From positions 36,006,449 through 36,070,448 of the forward strand of contig CM038052.1 of assembly GCA_021397845.1 (NCBI GenBank): a DNA stretch of 64,000 nt, given 5' to 3'. This document shows, in pieces, positions 54,471 to 64,000 of the stretch (position 1 is its first letter; each line of letters begins with the position of its first letter). Made by a program: the position numbers and the translations under genes. The notes under the pieces were generated by a model, which ran no database searches, was not told the DNA's origin, and saw only the letters and a list, made by a program, of their open reading frames with translations. This DNA comes from Areca catechu. Its lineage: Eukaryota; Streptophyta; Magnoliopsida; Arecales; Arecaceae.

Positions 54471-55051
54471 TAGCTATCCGAGGTTTTGGAGATTGTCGCA
54501 ACTCACAAAATGTTCAAATGAAAAACTATTACCAAGTCCCTCAATACTGAGTTGGAAGAACACTCTCAGGATTTGGCCAGGAAGAACACTCCCAGCTGGC
54601 TTTACCAACAGGAGCCACGGGCTTAATTCTACAGTAATGGCCACCTCTATCCACCTCCCTAAATCTTTACAAAGACTTTATGATTTTTTTTTTTTTTTCT
54701 CGCCATGAGCACAACATAAAAGATGACCTAGTATATGTTCACTTGTGAAGCAAATGACCTAGTACATGTGTCTAATTATCTTTCTTAAATATTTAATTAT
54801 TTGTCTTGGTTTCAAAGCAGAGGCAAAAGCTTGAAGCATGTGCAACATGATAGTCTGACCGAGGATCTTGCTATCCTTTTTTTTTTTTTTTTTTTTTCCT
54901 TTTTAGAAAACAAACCTTGATACTCTCAAGTGTTGGAAGACCTAATTTGGACAGCATAATAACACATCAAATTAAGAGATGCCAGCAATATCTTCGCTCC
55001 AATTATTGGTGCAAAGATTGTTTACATTTTATTAGTACTCTAATTCATGCA
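54471..55051. other. Unassigned AT-rich stretch
   Basis: Poly(T) runs at about 54686-54699 and 54876-54898, the latter followed by CCTTTTTAGAAAAC. Such runs could be the reverse of retroposon tails, but I see no element body. No gene. Confidence 0.45.
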
Positions 55052-55056
55052 TTCAG

Positions 55057-55373
55057 TATTAAAAATTAATGCTTTGTTTATTTTTGTATTAAACTCTTTC
55101 TTTCTTGTTATGTTTTATCAATATAGTTGTCGGTTGCATGTATACCACATGGATGGCTATTATGTAGTATTGGGTTGCATGTATGCCATATGGATAGCTA
55201 TTATGTAGTCTTCTTGGGAGCCAAGAAAAGAGGGCTGTTGTGAAAACGAAAAAATAATAATAATAATAATAATTGAGAGAGCTTTTCTTCCATCATATTT
55301 GATCATCCATTTTTTTCTTCCTTTGTTATTTTGCTTCCAAATATATGTTTATGAGTTGAAATCACTCCCAACA
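55057..55373 (+). repeat. 5' LTR of I
   Basis: Holds two near copies of TTGCATGTATGCCACATGG (55135 and 55182) and an (ATA)n run (55251-55274) that the other LTR lacks. Primer site TGGTATCAGAGC at 55377-55388. Confidence 0.93.
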
Positions 55374-55457
55374 AATTGGTATCAGAGCAAGGAAGATCGT
55401 TGTAGCTGGGTTTGAGTTAGATTTGTGAGAAAACAAGCCTCAATCAAGAATATCTTA

Positions 55458-56478
55458 ATGGCAACTTCAAATCCCATGAGTATGAGCATCCAACAACTCT
55501 CTATGCCTATCTTTGATGATGAAAATTATGATTTTTGGAGCATTAAGATGAAAACACTCTTTATTTCACAAGAGATTTAGGATTTGGTGGAGAATAGATA
55601 TGAGGATCCCAACTCATCAACAACCCTAACCAATGCTCAAAGAGATCAATTGAAGGAGTACAAGAAAAAGGATGCAAAAGCCCTCTTCTTCATCCAACAA
55701 GCCATGTCCGATAAATTTTTTCCAAGGATTATTGGGGCAAGCAAAGCAAAGCAAAGAAAGCTTGGGATATTCTTCAAGAGGAATTCCAAGGCAACACCAA
55801 GGTAAGAACCATCAAGCTTTTATCTCTTAGAAGGAAATTAGAGAATATGAAAATGAAGGAAAATGAAACCATGAAAGGTTACTTTTCCAAAATCATGGAG
55901 ATAGTTAATCAAATGAAAATATATTGTGAAAAGATCACCAATCAAAGGATTTGTGAAAAGATGATGATTAGTTTACCTCAAAAATATGATGCTATTGTTG
56001 CCGCTATTGAAGAATCAAAAGATCTCTTTTCATTAAGTGTACATGAGTTGATGGGTTCACTTAAATCACATGAGCAAAGATTGAATAAGCATAATGAAAA
56101 ATCTCTAGAAAGTGCCTTTCAATCTAAGATTAATATTTTCTCCAAAGAAGACCCATCTACTCATGAGCACCATAATTATGAATGCTTATCTAGAGGTGGA
56201 AGGCAAGGAAGAGGAAAAGGAAGAAATAATTTTCAAAGAGGAACAGGAAGAAATAATTTTCAAAGAAGAAACAATAATGAAAGCAATCAAAATAGATGCA
56301 AAATATGTAAAAGATCTTCTCATGTTGAAAATGATTGTTGGTTTAAAGGCAAACCTCAATGTTTTGTATATAAGAAATTTGGCCATGTTCAAAAGATTGT
56401 AGGTACAAAGCAAATGAGCAAGCAAATTATTTCGAAGAGAAAGAAGGTGGTGAACAAAGTACATTCTATGCATGTCAA
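55458..56478 (+). pseudogene. gag of I
   Basis: ATG 55458 (MATSNPMSMSIQQLSMPIF, then FDDENYDFWSIKMKTLFISQ). A TAG at 55578-55580 replaces a W, and a frame change near 55750-55800 precedes the main block from 55847 (MKENETMKGYFSKIMEIVNQ, SLPQKYDAIVAAIEESKDLF). An arginine/glycine/asparagine-rich, RNA-binding stretch (GRQGRGKGRNNFQRG) and zinc-knuckle-like CKICKRSSHVENDCW follow, then a second, incomplete knuckle (CFVYKKFGH). Confidence 0.88.
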
Positions 56479-57990
56479 ATGGTATTCAAGCAAAGGAATG
56501 ATGTATGGTACCTTGATAGTGGATGTAGCAACCATATGACTGGCGATAAATCAATTTTTGTCAATATTGATGTTTCTTCTACATCGCAAGTCAAGATGGA
56601 AAATGGAACACTTGTTCAAGCCAAGGGCAAAGGTACTATTGCTATTGATACAAAGAGGGGGAGGAAATTCATTCATGATGTTCTTTTTGTTCCGGATTTA
56701 GAGCAAAATCATCTAAATGTTGGCCAATTGATTGAGCATGGGCACATCATTCACTTTAAAGAAAACTTATGTAAGATATATGACAAAGATGAGAAGAGGC
56801 AACTTATGACAACCATCAAGATGGAGAAAAATAGAAATTTTTCTCTCATTCTCCAATATGTAAAGAATATGGCATTCAAGATGAAAGTTAATGATGAACC
56901 ATAATTATGGCATAAAAGATATGGGCACTTGAATTTTCAAAGTTTGAGAAGTTTCCAACAAAAAAATATGGTGTATGGTCTACCGGCAATTCAAGAAAAG
57001 AAAGAAGTGTGTGAAGGTTGTGCATTTGGGAAACAAACACCAGGAAGTATTTCCAAAGGAGAAAGCATGGAGAGCCAATGCACCATGGGAACTTGTTCAT
57101 ACCGATGTGTGAGGGCTTATGAAGTCTCCTCATGCCAGAAATGTCTACTTCATTATCTTCATTGATGATTATTCAAGAATGATATGAGTCTACTTTATGA
57201 GGCACAAGTCCGAAATATTCTCTATTTTCAAGAAGTTCAAAAATCTTTTTGAAAGGCAGAGTGGGCACTACATCAAATGTCTAAGAAGTGAACGAGGTGG
57301 TGAGTATAATTCAAAATAATTTGAAAAGTTTTGTGAAGATATTGGCTTGCATAGATAATTGACCGTTAGCTATACACTGGAACAAAATGGAGTGGCTGAA
57401 AGAAAGAACCGCACAATTGTTGAAATGACAAGATCTATGCTCAAAGATAAAGGCCTTCCAAACTCCTTTTGGGCGGAAGCAATCTTTACAACGGTCTACT
57501 TATTGAATAGATGTCCAACAAAAGCAAGTCAAGATAAAATATCATTTGAGACTTGGTCCGGTAGGAAGCCATCGGTTAAGCATCTCAAGATTTTTTGTTG
57601 TATTTGTTATGCACATATCCCAAAAGAGAAGAGATACAAGCTTGATGAAATAAGTGAAGAATGCATCTTTGTTGGCTATAGCTCACAATCAAAGGGTTAT
57701 AGACTCTTTAGCTTGAAAGCAAACAAGGTGGTGATTAGTAGAGATGTTCTTTTCAATAAAAAAGCATCATGGGATTGGAAAGAAAAGAAAGTCCAAGAAA
57801 AAGTTGTTGCCATTCATGAAGAGACTCAAGATGCTCAAAATGAAGAAGTTGATGAAGAATCACTACATGTCTCTCCAAGTATAAGTCCATCTCCAAGCTC
57901 AAGCTCACCATCAAGTACAAGTTCATCTCCAAGCTCTACTCCAAAAAGAATGAGAGTCTTAGTGATATTTATGTTACATGCAACTTTTGT
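56479..57990 (+). pseudogene. Protease and integrase of I
   Basis: Protease site VWYLDSGCSNHMTGDK at about 56505, catalytic D intact. Then LWHKRYGHLNFQSLRSFQQ and CEGCAFGKQTPGSI (pre-integrase), a damaged core (frame change near 57100, stops at 57186 and 57318), and YTLEQNGVAERKNRTIVEMT, NSFWAEAIFTTVYLLNRCP, YAHIPKEKRYKLDE and CIFVGYSSQSKGYRLF, open from 57359 to 57994. A serine-rich spacer (SPSISPSPSSSSPSSTSS) precedes the RT. Confidence 0.9.
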
Positions 57991-58749
57991 ATAGTTGAAC
58001 TGGAATGCCTTGAAGAAGCAATGAAAGAAGAAGCTTGGAGGAAAGCAATGAAAGAAGAAATTGAACTGATTAAAAAGAATAAAACTTGGGAGGTAGTTGA
58101 TAAACCAAAAGAGAAAGAAGTCATCGGCTTGAAGTGGATCTATAAGATAAAGTTTAATCCGGATGGTTCCATTCAAAGACATAAAACAAGATTGGTGGCC
58201 AAGGGATACTCACAACAAGAAGGAATAGATTATCAAGAAACTTTTGCACCGGTTGCTTGGCTTGATATAATTAGAACACTAATTGATTTGGCGGCACATA
58301 AAAATTGGCATTTGTACCAATTAGATGTGAAATCAACCTTTTTGAATGGAATATTGAAAGAAGATATTTATGTAGAGCAACCTCAAGAGTTCGTCATCAA
58401 AGATCATGAGAAGAAAGTGTACAAGTTGAAGAAAGCTTTATATGAATTAAAACAAGCTCCCTGAGCTTGGTATAGTCAAATTGATGCCTATTTCAATGAG
58501 AAAGGATTCCAAAAAAGTCCAAGTAAGCCAACTTTATACATCAAAAGGCAAGGTAACACCGGTATCCTCATTGTCTCTCTTTATGTTGATGATTTGATAC
58601 ATACCGATAGTGATGAAAGAATGATTTATGAATTTAAAAATGACATGATAAAAAGATATGAAATGAATGATATGGGTTTACTTTATTACTTATTGGATGT
58701 TGAAGTTGATCAAAAATGAGATTGTGTTTTCATTTGCTAAAAGAACTAT
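57991..58749 (+). pseudogene. Reverse transcriptase of I
   Basis: Open 58021-58464: WRKAMKEEIELIKKNKTWEV, GLKWIYKIKFNPDGSIQ, RLVAKGYSQQEGIDYQETFA, YQLDVKSTFLNGILKEDIYV and KLKKALYELKQAP, then a TGA at the next R. The catalytic box reads LYVDDLIHTDSD near 58585 with both aspartates. A TGA near 58720 precedes the next domain. Confidence 0.9.
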
Positions 58750-59520
58750 GTGGAAAGTATTCTCAAGAAGTTTAGAATGGAAAATTGTAATCCGGTGCCA
58801 ACACACTTAGTAGTGAATGAAAAACTCTCAAAGGAAGATGGAAGTGAAGATGCAAATGCAACTTTATATAGAAGTTTGGTTGGAAGTCTATTATATCTCA
58901 CTACTACAAGGCCGGATATCATGTATGCTACAAGTTTGTTGTCTCATTTTATGCATCAACCAAGCAAACTTCATTTTGGGACAGCAAAAAGAGTTTTGAG
59001 ATACATTCAAGGCACCAAAAATTTTGGCATCATTTATAGGAGAGAAGTAAATACAAAACTGAAATTGTTTGGATTTTGTGATAGTGATAGGGTTGGAAAT
59101 CTAGATGATATAAGAGACACATTGGGTTATGCTTTTACCTTTGGATCCGACATATATTCTTGGGCATCAAAGAAGCAAGAAATCATGGCATTATCCTCAA
59201 CAGAAGCGGAATATGTTTCAGCTACATTGGCCTCAAAGCAAGCAATTTGGATGAGAAGAATTTTAAAGATATTGGTGAAAAACAAGAGGAAGCCACTATA
59301 TTATTTTGCAACAACAAATCAGCCATTGCTATGACAAAAAATTCCCATATATCATAGCCGAACAAAGCACATCAAAATCAAGTATCATTTTATCTGTGAA
59401 GTTGTAGAAGAATGAGAAATTCAAGTGAAGTATGTGAAGACTCTAGATCAAGTGGCATACAAATTTAACAAGGCACTTCCTAAAGAAAAATTTTGTATTT
59501 TAGAGAACTCATGGGTGTTC
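58750..59520 (+). pseudogene. RNase H of I
   Basis: Open 58750-59334: YRSLVGSLLYLTTTRPDIMY, RVLRYIQGTKNFGIIY, LFGFCDSDRVGNLDD, IYSWASKKQEIMALSSTEAE. A frame change near 59285-59330 moves into FCNNKSAIAMTKN, then RTKHIKIKYHFICEVVEE with stops between. The end is near 59519. Confidence 0.87.
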
Positions 59521-59542
59521 AGAACAAAGCATTAAGGGGAAG

Positions 59543-59855
59543 TATTAAAAATTAATGCTTTGTTTATTTTTGTATTAAGCTCTCTCTCTCTTGTTATGTT
59601 TTATCAATGTAGTTATGAATTATATGTATGCCACATGGATAGCTATTATATAGTGGTGGGTTGCATGTATGCCACATGGATAGCTATTATATAGTCTTCT
59701 TGGGAGCCAAGAAAAGAGGGCTGTTATGAAAACAAAAAAAAATAGAAAATACAATTGAAAGAGCTTTTCTTCCATCATATTTGATCATCCATTTTTTTCT
59801 TCTTTTGTTCTTTTGCTTCCAAATATATGTTTATGAGTTGAAATCACTCCCAACA
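59543..59855 (+). repeat. 3' LTR of I
   Basis: Follows the purine tract AAGGGGAAG (59534-59542). Starts TATTAAAAATTAATGC and ends CTCCCAACA; TTCAG follows. Confidence 0.93.
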
Positions 59856-59904
59856 TTCAGATAGATGTTATAAACCGAGGATGTTTGATTGGCTTAGTCT
59901 CCTT

Positions 59905-61540
59905 TACAAATTTAAGAATTGACTTGCTTTATGGAAATATAAATACTTGCCAATTGGGAGGTGCTTCACTCTAGTTAACTTAGTTTTGACCTCTTCGCCA
60001 TTGCATTACATATTTTTTATTTAAGTTGCAGGTCTGGGTTTCTAAAAATATTGATAGATATAGGCATTCTTTTCTTTGGATTGGTGCTTCTGTTGCCTCA
60101 GGATTTTCTTGCAAAGTCAACTGGAAGAATGTATTCTTGCCTAGGTTTTTGTGGGGGGGGGGGTCTAGGGGTCAAAGAGTCATCTTGCTTCAATGGCTCA
60201 TTACTATCTGAATGGGGGTGGAGGTTCACTGTTAAAGATAAGGGCCTCTGGAGGATGCAAATTGAATTTGCTTATCATAAAAAGACCAAACTCTCTAGCT
60301 CTTCAAAGTCTCATAAAAGGTTCTTTAACTTTTGGAAAGAGGTTGTCAAAGTCTCGTCTATGTTCTGGAATCATGTCAAATAGCATATCAGGGATGGCAA
60401 GAAAACTTTCTTTTGGAAAGACCCATGGATTCTGGATGCCCCTTTAATGTTAATCTTTTCAAACTTCTATGCTCGTAGCTCAAAGAAGAATGGGAGGATC
60501 TCCAAATTTTTCAACCGGAGAAGATTGACTTGGAAATTTAGGCTATTCAATACTCTATTAGTTACAACTTAGAGGCAATATAGCTCCCCTCTCCCCTTGC
60601 TTCAATCCATCATCTTGTGCAATGAAGATGATAAATTGTTTGGAGGGTAGAATCTAATGGTACCTTCAGTTGTGCCTCACACTATAGTTTTGCTATTTCA
60701 AGGGGCGTCAGATGTCAGCTTGCACCATCTCTTTGGAGCGCTCATTTGTCTTTGAAAGTGAAATATTTTCTTTGGCTTAGATAGAAGAAAAGGCTGAATA
60801 CCAGAGATCTCATACAACAAAAATATTAGAAGGAACTTGGGTGAATGTTCATCGTGCAAAGGGCCAATTGAATCTGTTGATCATCTTTCTTGGAGTGCAA
60901 CTTTTTTCTTTTATACGAAAATCTCTGTCAGCTATTGGATGTCCTCCCTAATCTTCATTCCTTTGAATATTTATGTTTTAATTGGAGAGTAAAGAACCTT
61001 AACAGACATGCTCAACTGGTGGCTTTGATGTTAGTGGCTGTGATTATGTAGACTTGCCGGAAAGAGCAGAATTCAAGAATTTTCTTGCAAAAACATAGAT
61101 CTGAACTCTTTGTGTGTGAGGAACCATTGCATCTCTTTTTAACTTGTAGTCAAACATGCGTCATGCTGAGAAGTTGGCTGAACATTTGAAATTACGGTTC
61201 AATAATCAGGGGAGTCAAAGGTTTGTTAGGTGGTTCAACCTCATGATTCGTGCACAAACTCTCAAGCTTTATAATGTCTATCGTTTTGAGTTCAGAGTTC
61301 TTTCAGACCAGCCATGGATAATGTTTTCCTTGACAAATTTTCAAGTTTTATTCCTTTCATAGTGGCCTTCATTCTCAACTGAACTACTGAAGTCTTTGTT
61401 TGTCTTTGTTAAGTTCAGAGTTTGCCTTTGTTTTTAATCTGCATTTATCCAAATATGCTCTGTTTTTCTCTGTAAATATTTAACTTCTAATAATATGGAC
61501 GGCTGCCTCTCCAGCCATCACTTTACTCAAAAAGATATAC
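59905..61540 (+). mobile_element. L1-type LINE, 3' part
   Basis: Plus-strand readings in several frames match the C-terminal part of plant LINE reverse transcriptases. Near 59930-60000: LALWKYKYLPIGRCFTLVN and LVLTSSPLHYIF. At 60050-60180: RHSFLWIGASVASGFSCKVN. At 60215-60440: WRFTVKDKGLWRMQ, then DGKKTFFWKDPWILD. At 60735-60890: the zinc-binding end domain, LSLKVKYFLWLR, LNTRDLIQ, CSSCKGPIESVDHL. Stops and shifts are frequent. The 3' end has GGACGGCTGCCTCTCCAGCC near 61500, typical of plant LINE tails. The 5' part is missing, as is usual for LINEs. Confidence 0.8.
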
Positions 61541-61918
61541 TTGATGGAAATTTAGAACTGGGTCTGGGATTAGATATGAAGATCTGATCTCTAATTAACA
61601 AAAACCAAAATCATTGAGTTTAATTAAGAGCCAAATGAGTTTAATTATATAGGATTAGAATCACCAACATTTGACAATCTAATAAATTATATTGGTGATG
61701 CTTCAAGGCACGCCAAAAAGTTTCTTGGGCATACTCGGCTTGGCAATTCTATATTCAATCAGCCCCGTCCATCAAGCCAATTTCTGTGAGCTATACCAAT
61801 CCACGTGTGCGGAGGAGAAGTTTTTGCTCCACAATATATGCACCACTTAGCATTACTCAATTGGATTAGATATATATGGATTAATTAGATGTTGTTCCTT
61901 GTTCATAATTTTATGTTA
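61541..61918. other. Unassigned stretch
   Basis: AT-rich, no gene and no element that I recognise. Confidence 0.4.
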
Positions 61919-62245
61919 GAGGGCGTCTGCGTGGGTCAGCGCAGAGTTTAGGCGATTCAGGCCGGCCAGCGCGATTCTTGGAAGAGGTTTGGAGTCCGGT
62001 TTAAGAGCCGTCACCTGGTTGGACACCACTTCTTAGCATTGGGGCTTTCTACCTACTTTGAACCAAGAAACTATATGATCATAGATCACTTTGTGGTACA
62101 TTGATCCATTGGGTCTCTATGGCCGAATGAGATTTCCCCTTGTCATTAATATTGAGAAAGCTCTCTAGGGCTAAATGATGATGTCTCTTCTTAATGAGTG
62201 GCCAAAATACCAATAAATCAAAAAAAAAAAAAAAAAAAAAAAAAA
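61919..62245 (+). mobile_element. Poly(A)-tailed retroposed insertion, possibly a SINE
   Basis: Ends in a run of 26-27 A (about 62219-62245) after AATACCAATAAATC. The 5' part is GC-rich (GAGGGCGTCTGCGTGGGTCA) and contains GGTTTGGAGTCC, which is one inserted base away from a B-box-like GGTTTGAGTCC; GGGTCAGCGCAGAG could be an A box. ATGTTA lies near both ends (61912-61917 and after the tail), a weak hint of a duplication. The 5' boundary is uncertain. Confidence 0.3.
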
Positions 62246-62586
62246 CACCATGTTAATTTGATAGCCTCATCAAACTGGAATTTGGGAATGGTGTTTTTAG
62301 AGAGAGACGCTCCGGGCAATCTTAGAGAGAGACATACTGGGTGTTTTTCAAGGAGAGAAGGTTCGGGAGAAGAGAAGGTTCGAGAGACAGTGTTCTCGGT
62401 GGGTACTCATGGTGAAATGCTTCATCAAGAATGACCGTGACAAGCCCACCAAGATTCCAGCTCCCGTTCATCTCGTCCTTATCTAGTTTTGGAAGGTTTG
62501 TCACACGTCCCTTGCGGGGCTCTCACAAGTCGCGGGGCTCTCACAAGTCGCCCTCTCCGGCCTCACTAGTTACATGCGGAAATGAC
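62246..62586. other. Unassigned stretch before the CACTA element
   Basis: Contains AGAGAGAGAC repeats (62300-62332), and GCGGGGCTCTCACAAGTC twice in tandem (62514 and 62532). No gene seen. Confidence 0.45.
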
Positions 62587-62610
62587 ATATATATATATAT
62601 ATATATATAT
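62587..62610. repeat. (TA)n microsatellite
   Basis: About twelve TA units, directly against the proposed CACTA terminus. Confidence 0.9.
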
Positions 62611-62619
62611 TACTAGAAA

Positions 62620-63130
62620 AAAAAATTCTCAGCCGAAAATTTTGTTAAAAAAAATAATGAAAACCGTTAAAAAAAACTTTTTAATGAATTTTAAGTCCGT
62701 TGGAATCATTGGCAAAACTCTTGTGGCCAAAAAAAAAAAAAAAAAAACGACGACATAAAAAATCATTGGAAAAACTTCAATTTTTATGACGGAAATTATC
62801 TTATCGAAAAAAGTTATATTTATGACGACAAGTTATCCATCGTAAAAAAATAAACTCTTTCGTCACATATTTATTATCGTTGATAATGATTGAAAGTTTT
62901 ATCAATAAATATATATCCGTTGGCAAAATGTTTAAATATCAACTGTCGAGAAAACTGTAGTTTTTAAAGACAAATTTTTCTGTTGCAAAAAACTATATTT
63001 ATGACGATAAGTTATCCGTCGGAAAAAAAATAAACTCTTTCACCACAGACTTATTACCGTAGGAAAAATTAAAAGTTTTACTAACAAATATATATCCGTT
63101 GGCAAAAGGTTTAAGAAAATATATATATCT
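62620..63130. repeat. CACTA subterminal repeats
   Basis: Two copies of a unit of about 185 bp: CTATATTTATGACGATAAGTT, then ATAAACTCTTTC, TTATTACCGT and ATATATATCCGTTGGCAAAA. The copies start near 62813 and 62992. Short CCGTTGG, CCGTCGG and GACGAC motifs are dispersed throughout. Dense subterminal repeats of this kind bind transposase in CACTA elements. Confidence 0.7.
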
Positions 63131-63404
63131 ATCATTATCAATGGCTATAAATATACTCGTTGGGATAGATATACTTTCACCATTGAATACTTTGCTGGAA
63201 ATATTTTTTTCCTGTTTTTGATTTAACAAAAATATCCAAATTATAAATTTGCCTGCCAATGCTACAAAATTTTAAAATAAAATTCAAAACTTAATTAATC
63301 AAATCATAAGATTTAACCAAATTGCACAATGCATCTACCATAGATATATTATAAGTTGTTCACATATATGTATCAACATAATTACATAAAGTCATATCTA
63401 AAAC

Positions 63405-63555
63405 AAACTAGTGACCATTAAAAGACAGAAGCTAAATTCCAATAAAACAAAAGAAAGTTTTGTTTCCATTGCTTCATATTTCAACCATGAAGATGCCCGT
63501 AACAATAAAGATGCTTCAACTTGTTCCTTTGCTCTGCGCAATAATTCCACCTACA
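63405..63555 (-). other. Possible further exon of the CACTA protein
   Basis: After a minus-strand acceptor-like GGATGTAG the reading is VELLRRAKEQVEASLLLRAS and continues open to a stop near 63410. Helical and charged, as such C-terminal regions often are. Supported only by position and an open frame. Confidence 0.4.
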
Positions 63556-63659
63556 TCCAAATCAAACAAACATGGAAGTTAACCTCAATTACATAATTCA
63601 TGTAAATTAATATTTAAGATAACACAATTAAGCAAATATTAAGATTATTGATGTTCTAA

Positions 63660-63920
63660 TTAAAAAATTGATAAAAATCTTACCATGATGTGATTAATCA
63701 TATTCCTTATTTTATTCTCAGGAATTTCACTCCATCCTTTAACTTTCAAGGGTGCAAAGGATTGATTTCTAACTATTGTACCATACCAACTTGCAAATTG
63801 ACTATGATTCTCTCCTGCAATTCTTCTCTTGTGATCCCACTCCACTATTTTCTTTGTCTTTAAATTTTTCATCTCATTATTTAAAGTTCTCCCTCGTCCT
63901 TTTTTTGTAGTATTCATCAC
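63660..63920 (-). CDS. En/Spm-type plant transposase-associated protein, exon
   Basis: Minus-strand frame with GRGRTLNNEMKNLKTKKIVE, WDHKRRIAGENHSQFASWYG, VRNQSFAPLKVKGWSEIPE and NKIRNMINHIM. This arrangement (basic RGRT start, a WD-x-KRR segment, then PLKVKGWSEIP) is that of the plant transposase (Ptta/En/Spm) family, one of the two proteins of CACTA elements, which binds the subterminal repeats. The exon begins at about 63920, where TTTGTAGTATTC lies on the plus strand, and ends at a donor-like GTAAGA near 63682. No stop breaks it. Confidence 0.7.
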   Translation of the reverse strand: MMNTTKKGRGRTLNNEMKNLKTKKIVEWDHKRRIAGENHSQFASWYGTIVRNQSFAPLKVKGWSEIPENKIRNMINHIMVRFLSIF

Positions 63921-64000
63921 TAAACCTGCAAAATCAGAAGCATAAAAAAAAGAAATTAAATAACCACTTCAAACAAAAAGAATTAAGAAATATATATAAT

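Larger units (their letters stand above)
55057..59855 (+). mobile_element. Element I: Copia retrotransposon with TA...CA termini
   Basis: Complete 4.8-kb unit: LTRs 55057-55373 (317 bp) and 59543-59855 (313 bp), perfect duplication TTCAG (55052-55056 and 59856-59860), tRNA-Met primer site and polypurine tract AAGGGGAAG. Both LTRs begin TATTAAAAATTAATGC and end CTCCCAACA, so the ends are TA...CA, not TG...CA. Pol order is Copia. By eye about 22-24 substitutions in some 290 comparable LTR bases, mostly transitions. Stops in all domains. Confidence 0.95.
62608..64000 (-). mobile_element. CACTA (En/Spm) DNA transposon end, running off the window
   Basis: Starts at ATTACTAGAAAAA, close to the common plant CACTA terminus CACTACTAGAAAAA, its first bases apparently lost in the TA run. 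Subterminal repeats follow to about 63130. Minus-strand exons of an En/Spm-type transposase-associated protein lie at 63660-63920 and probably 63405-63555. The right terminus is beyond the window. Confidence 0.75.

Noticed and set aside
1..64000. CRISPR-like array
   Set aside because: The palindrome arrays have irregular, very short and similar linkers, lie in plant LTRs and have no cas genes; the genome is eukaryotic.

Overview
This window is nuclear DNA from a flowering plant, most likely a large repeat-rich monocot genome. A palm is my guess, from general impression only. Nearly all of it is transposable elements. The only host gene I can support is a broken, five-exon bHLH gene of the root-hair RSL type (RHD SIX-LIKE class) on the minus strand at 43885-51403. 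I see no rRNA, tRNA or CRISPR, and no bacterial or organellar features.

Layout, left to right. (A) 1-8393: decayed minus-strand Ty3/gypsy element of Tat type, open at the left window edge. It is split by B1 (1581-7081), a gag-only SIRE-like Copia element with two LTRs and a GTGGC target-site duplication (TSD). The LTR of A starts at 8394. Beyond it lie a 68-bp tandem array (9263-9811) and a plus-strand coiled-coil ORF (10634-11886) resembling the antisense extra ORFs of Tat elements, then Tat-type repeats (12200-12425). (C) 12426-21169: minus-strand Copia element whose left LTR is cut off at a microhomology junction. (D) 21170-30838: plus-strand SIRE/Maximus-type Copia element lacking its 5' LTR and carrying a decayed third ORF. 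(E) 30839 to about 39518: minus-strand Tat-type gypsy element, with a solo LTR (F, 33169-35510) inserted in its reverse transcriptase. (G) 40413-43758: small non-autonomous LTR element holding pieces of a captured purple acid phosphatase gene. The bHLH pseudogene follows, its first exon split by Copia element H (45236-51174, TSD GAGAC). (I) 55057-59855: Copia element with TA...CA ends and TSD TTCAG. After it come the 3' part of an L1-type LINE (to about 61540), a poly(A)-tailed insertion (to 62245) and the start of a CACTA (En/Spm) DNA transposon that runs off the right edge.

The insertions can be partly ordered. B1 entered A. F and D entered E, C sits against the 5' side of D, and a later deletion fused C to Tat repeats. 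G entered the 3' flank of the bHLH gene and H entered its exon 1. Every polyprotein seen here carries stops or frameshifts, so nothing in the window looks able to move by itself.

The two most unusual signals are these. First, G carries host purple acid phosphatase sequence in sense orientation, together with a second, partial LTR-like segment. Second, arrays of a GTGTCGACAC palindrome lie upstream of the TATA box in LTRs of at least two unrelated Copia lineages (B1 and D versus C), and recur inside C and D.
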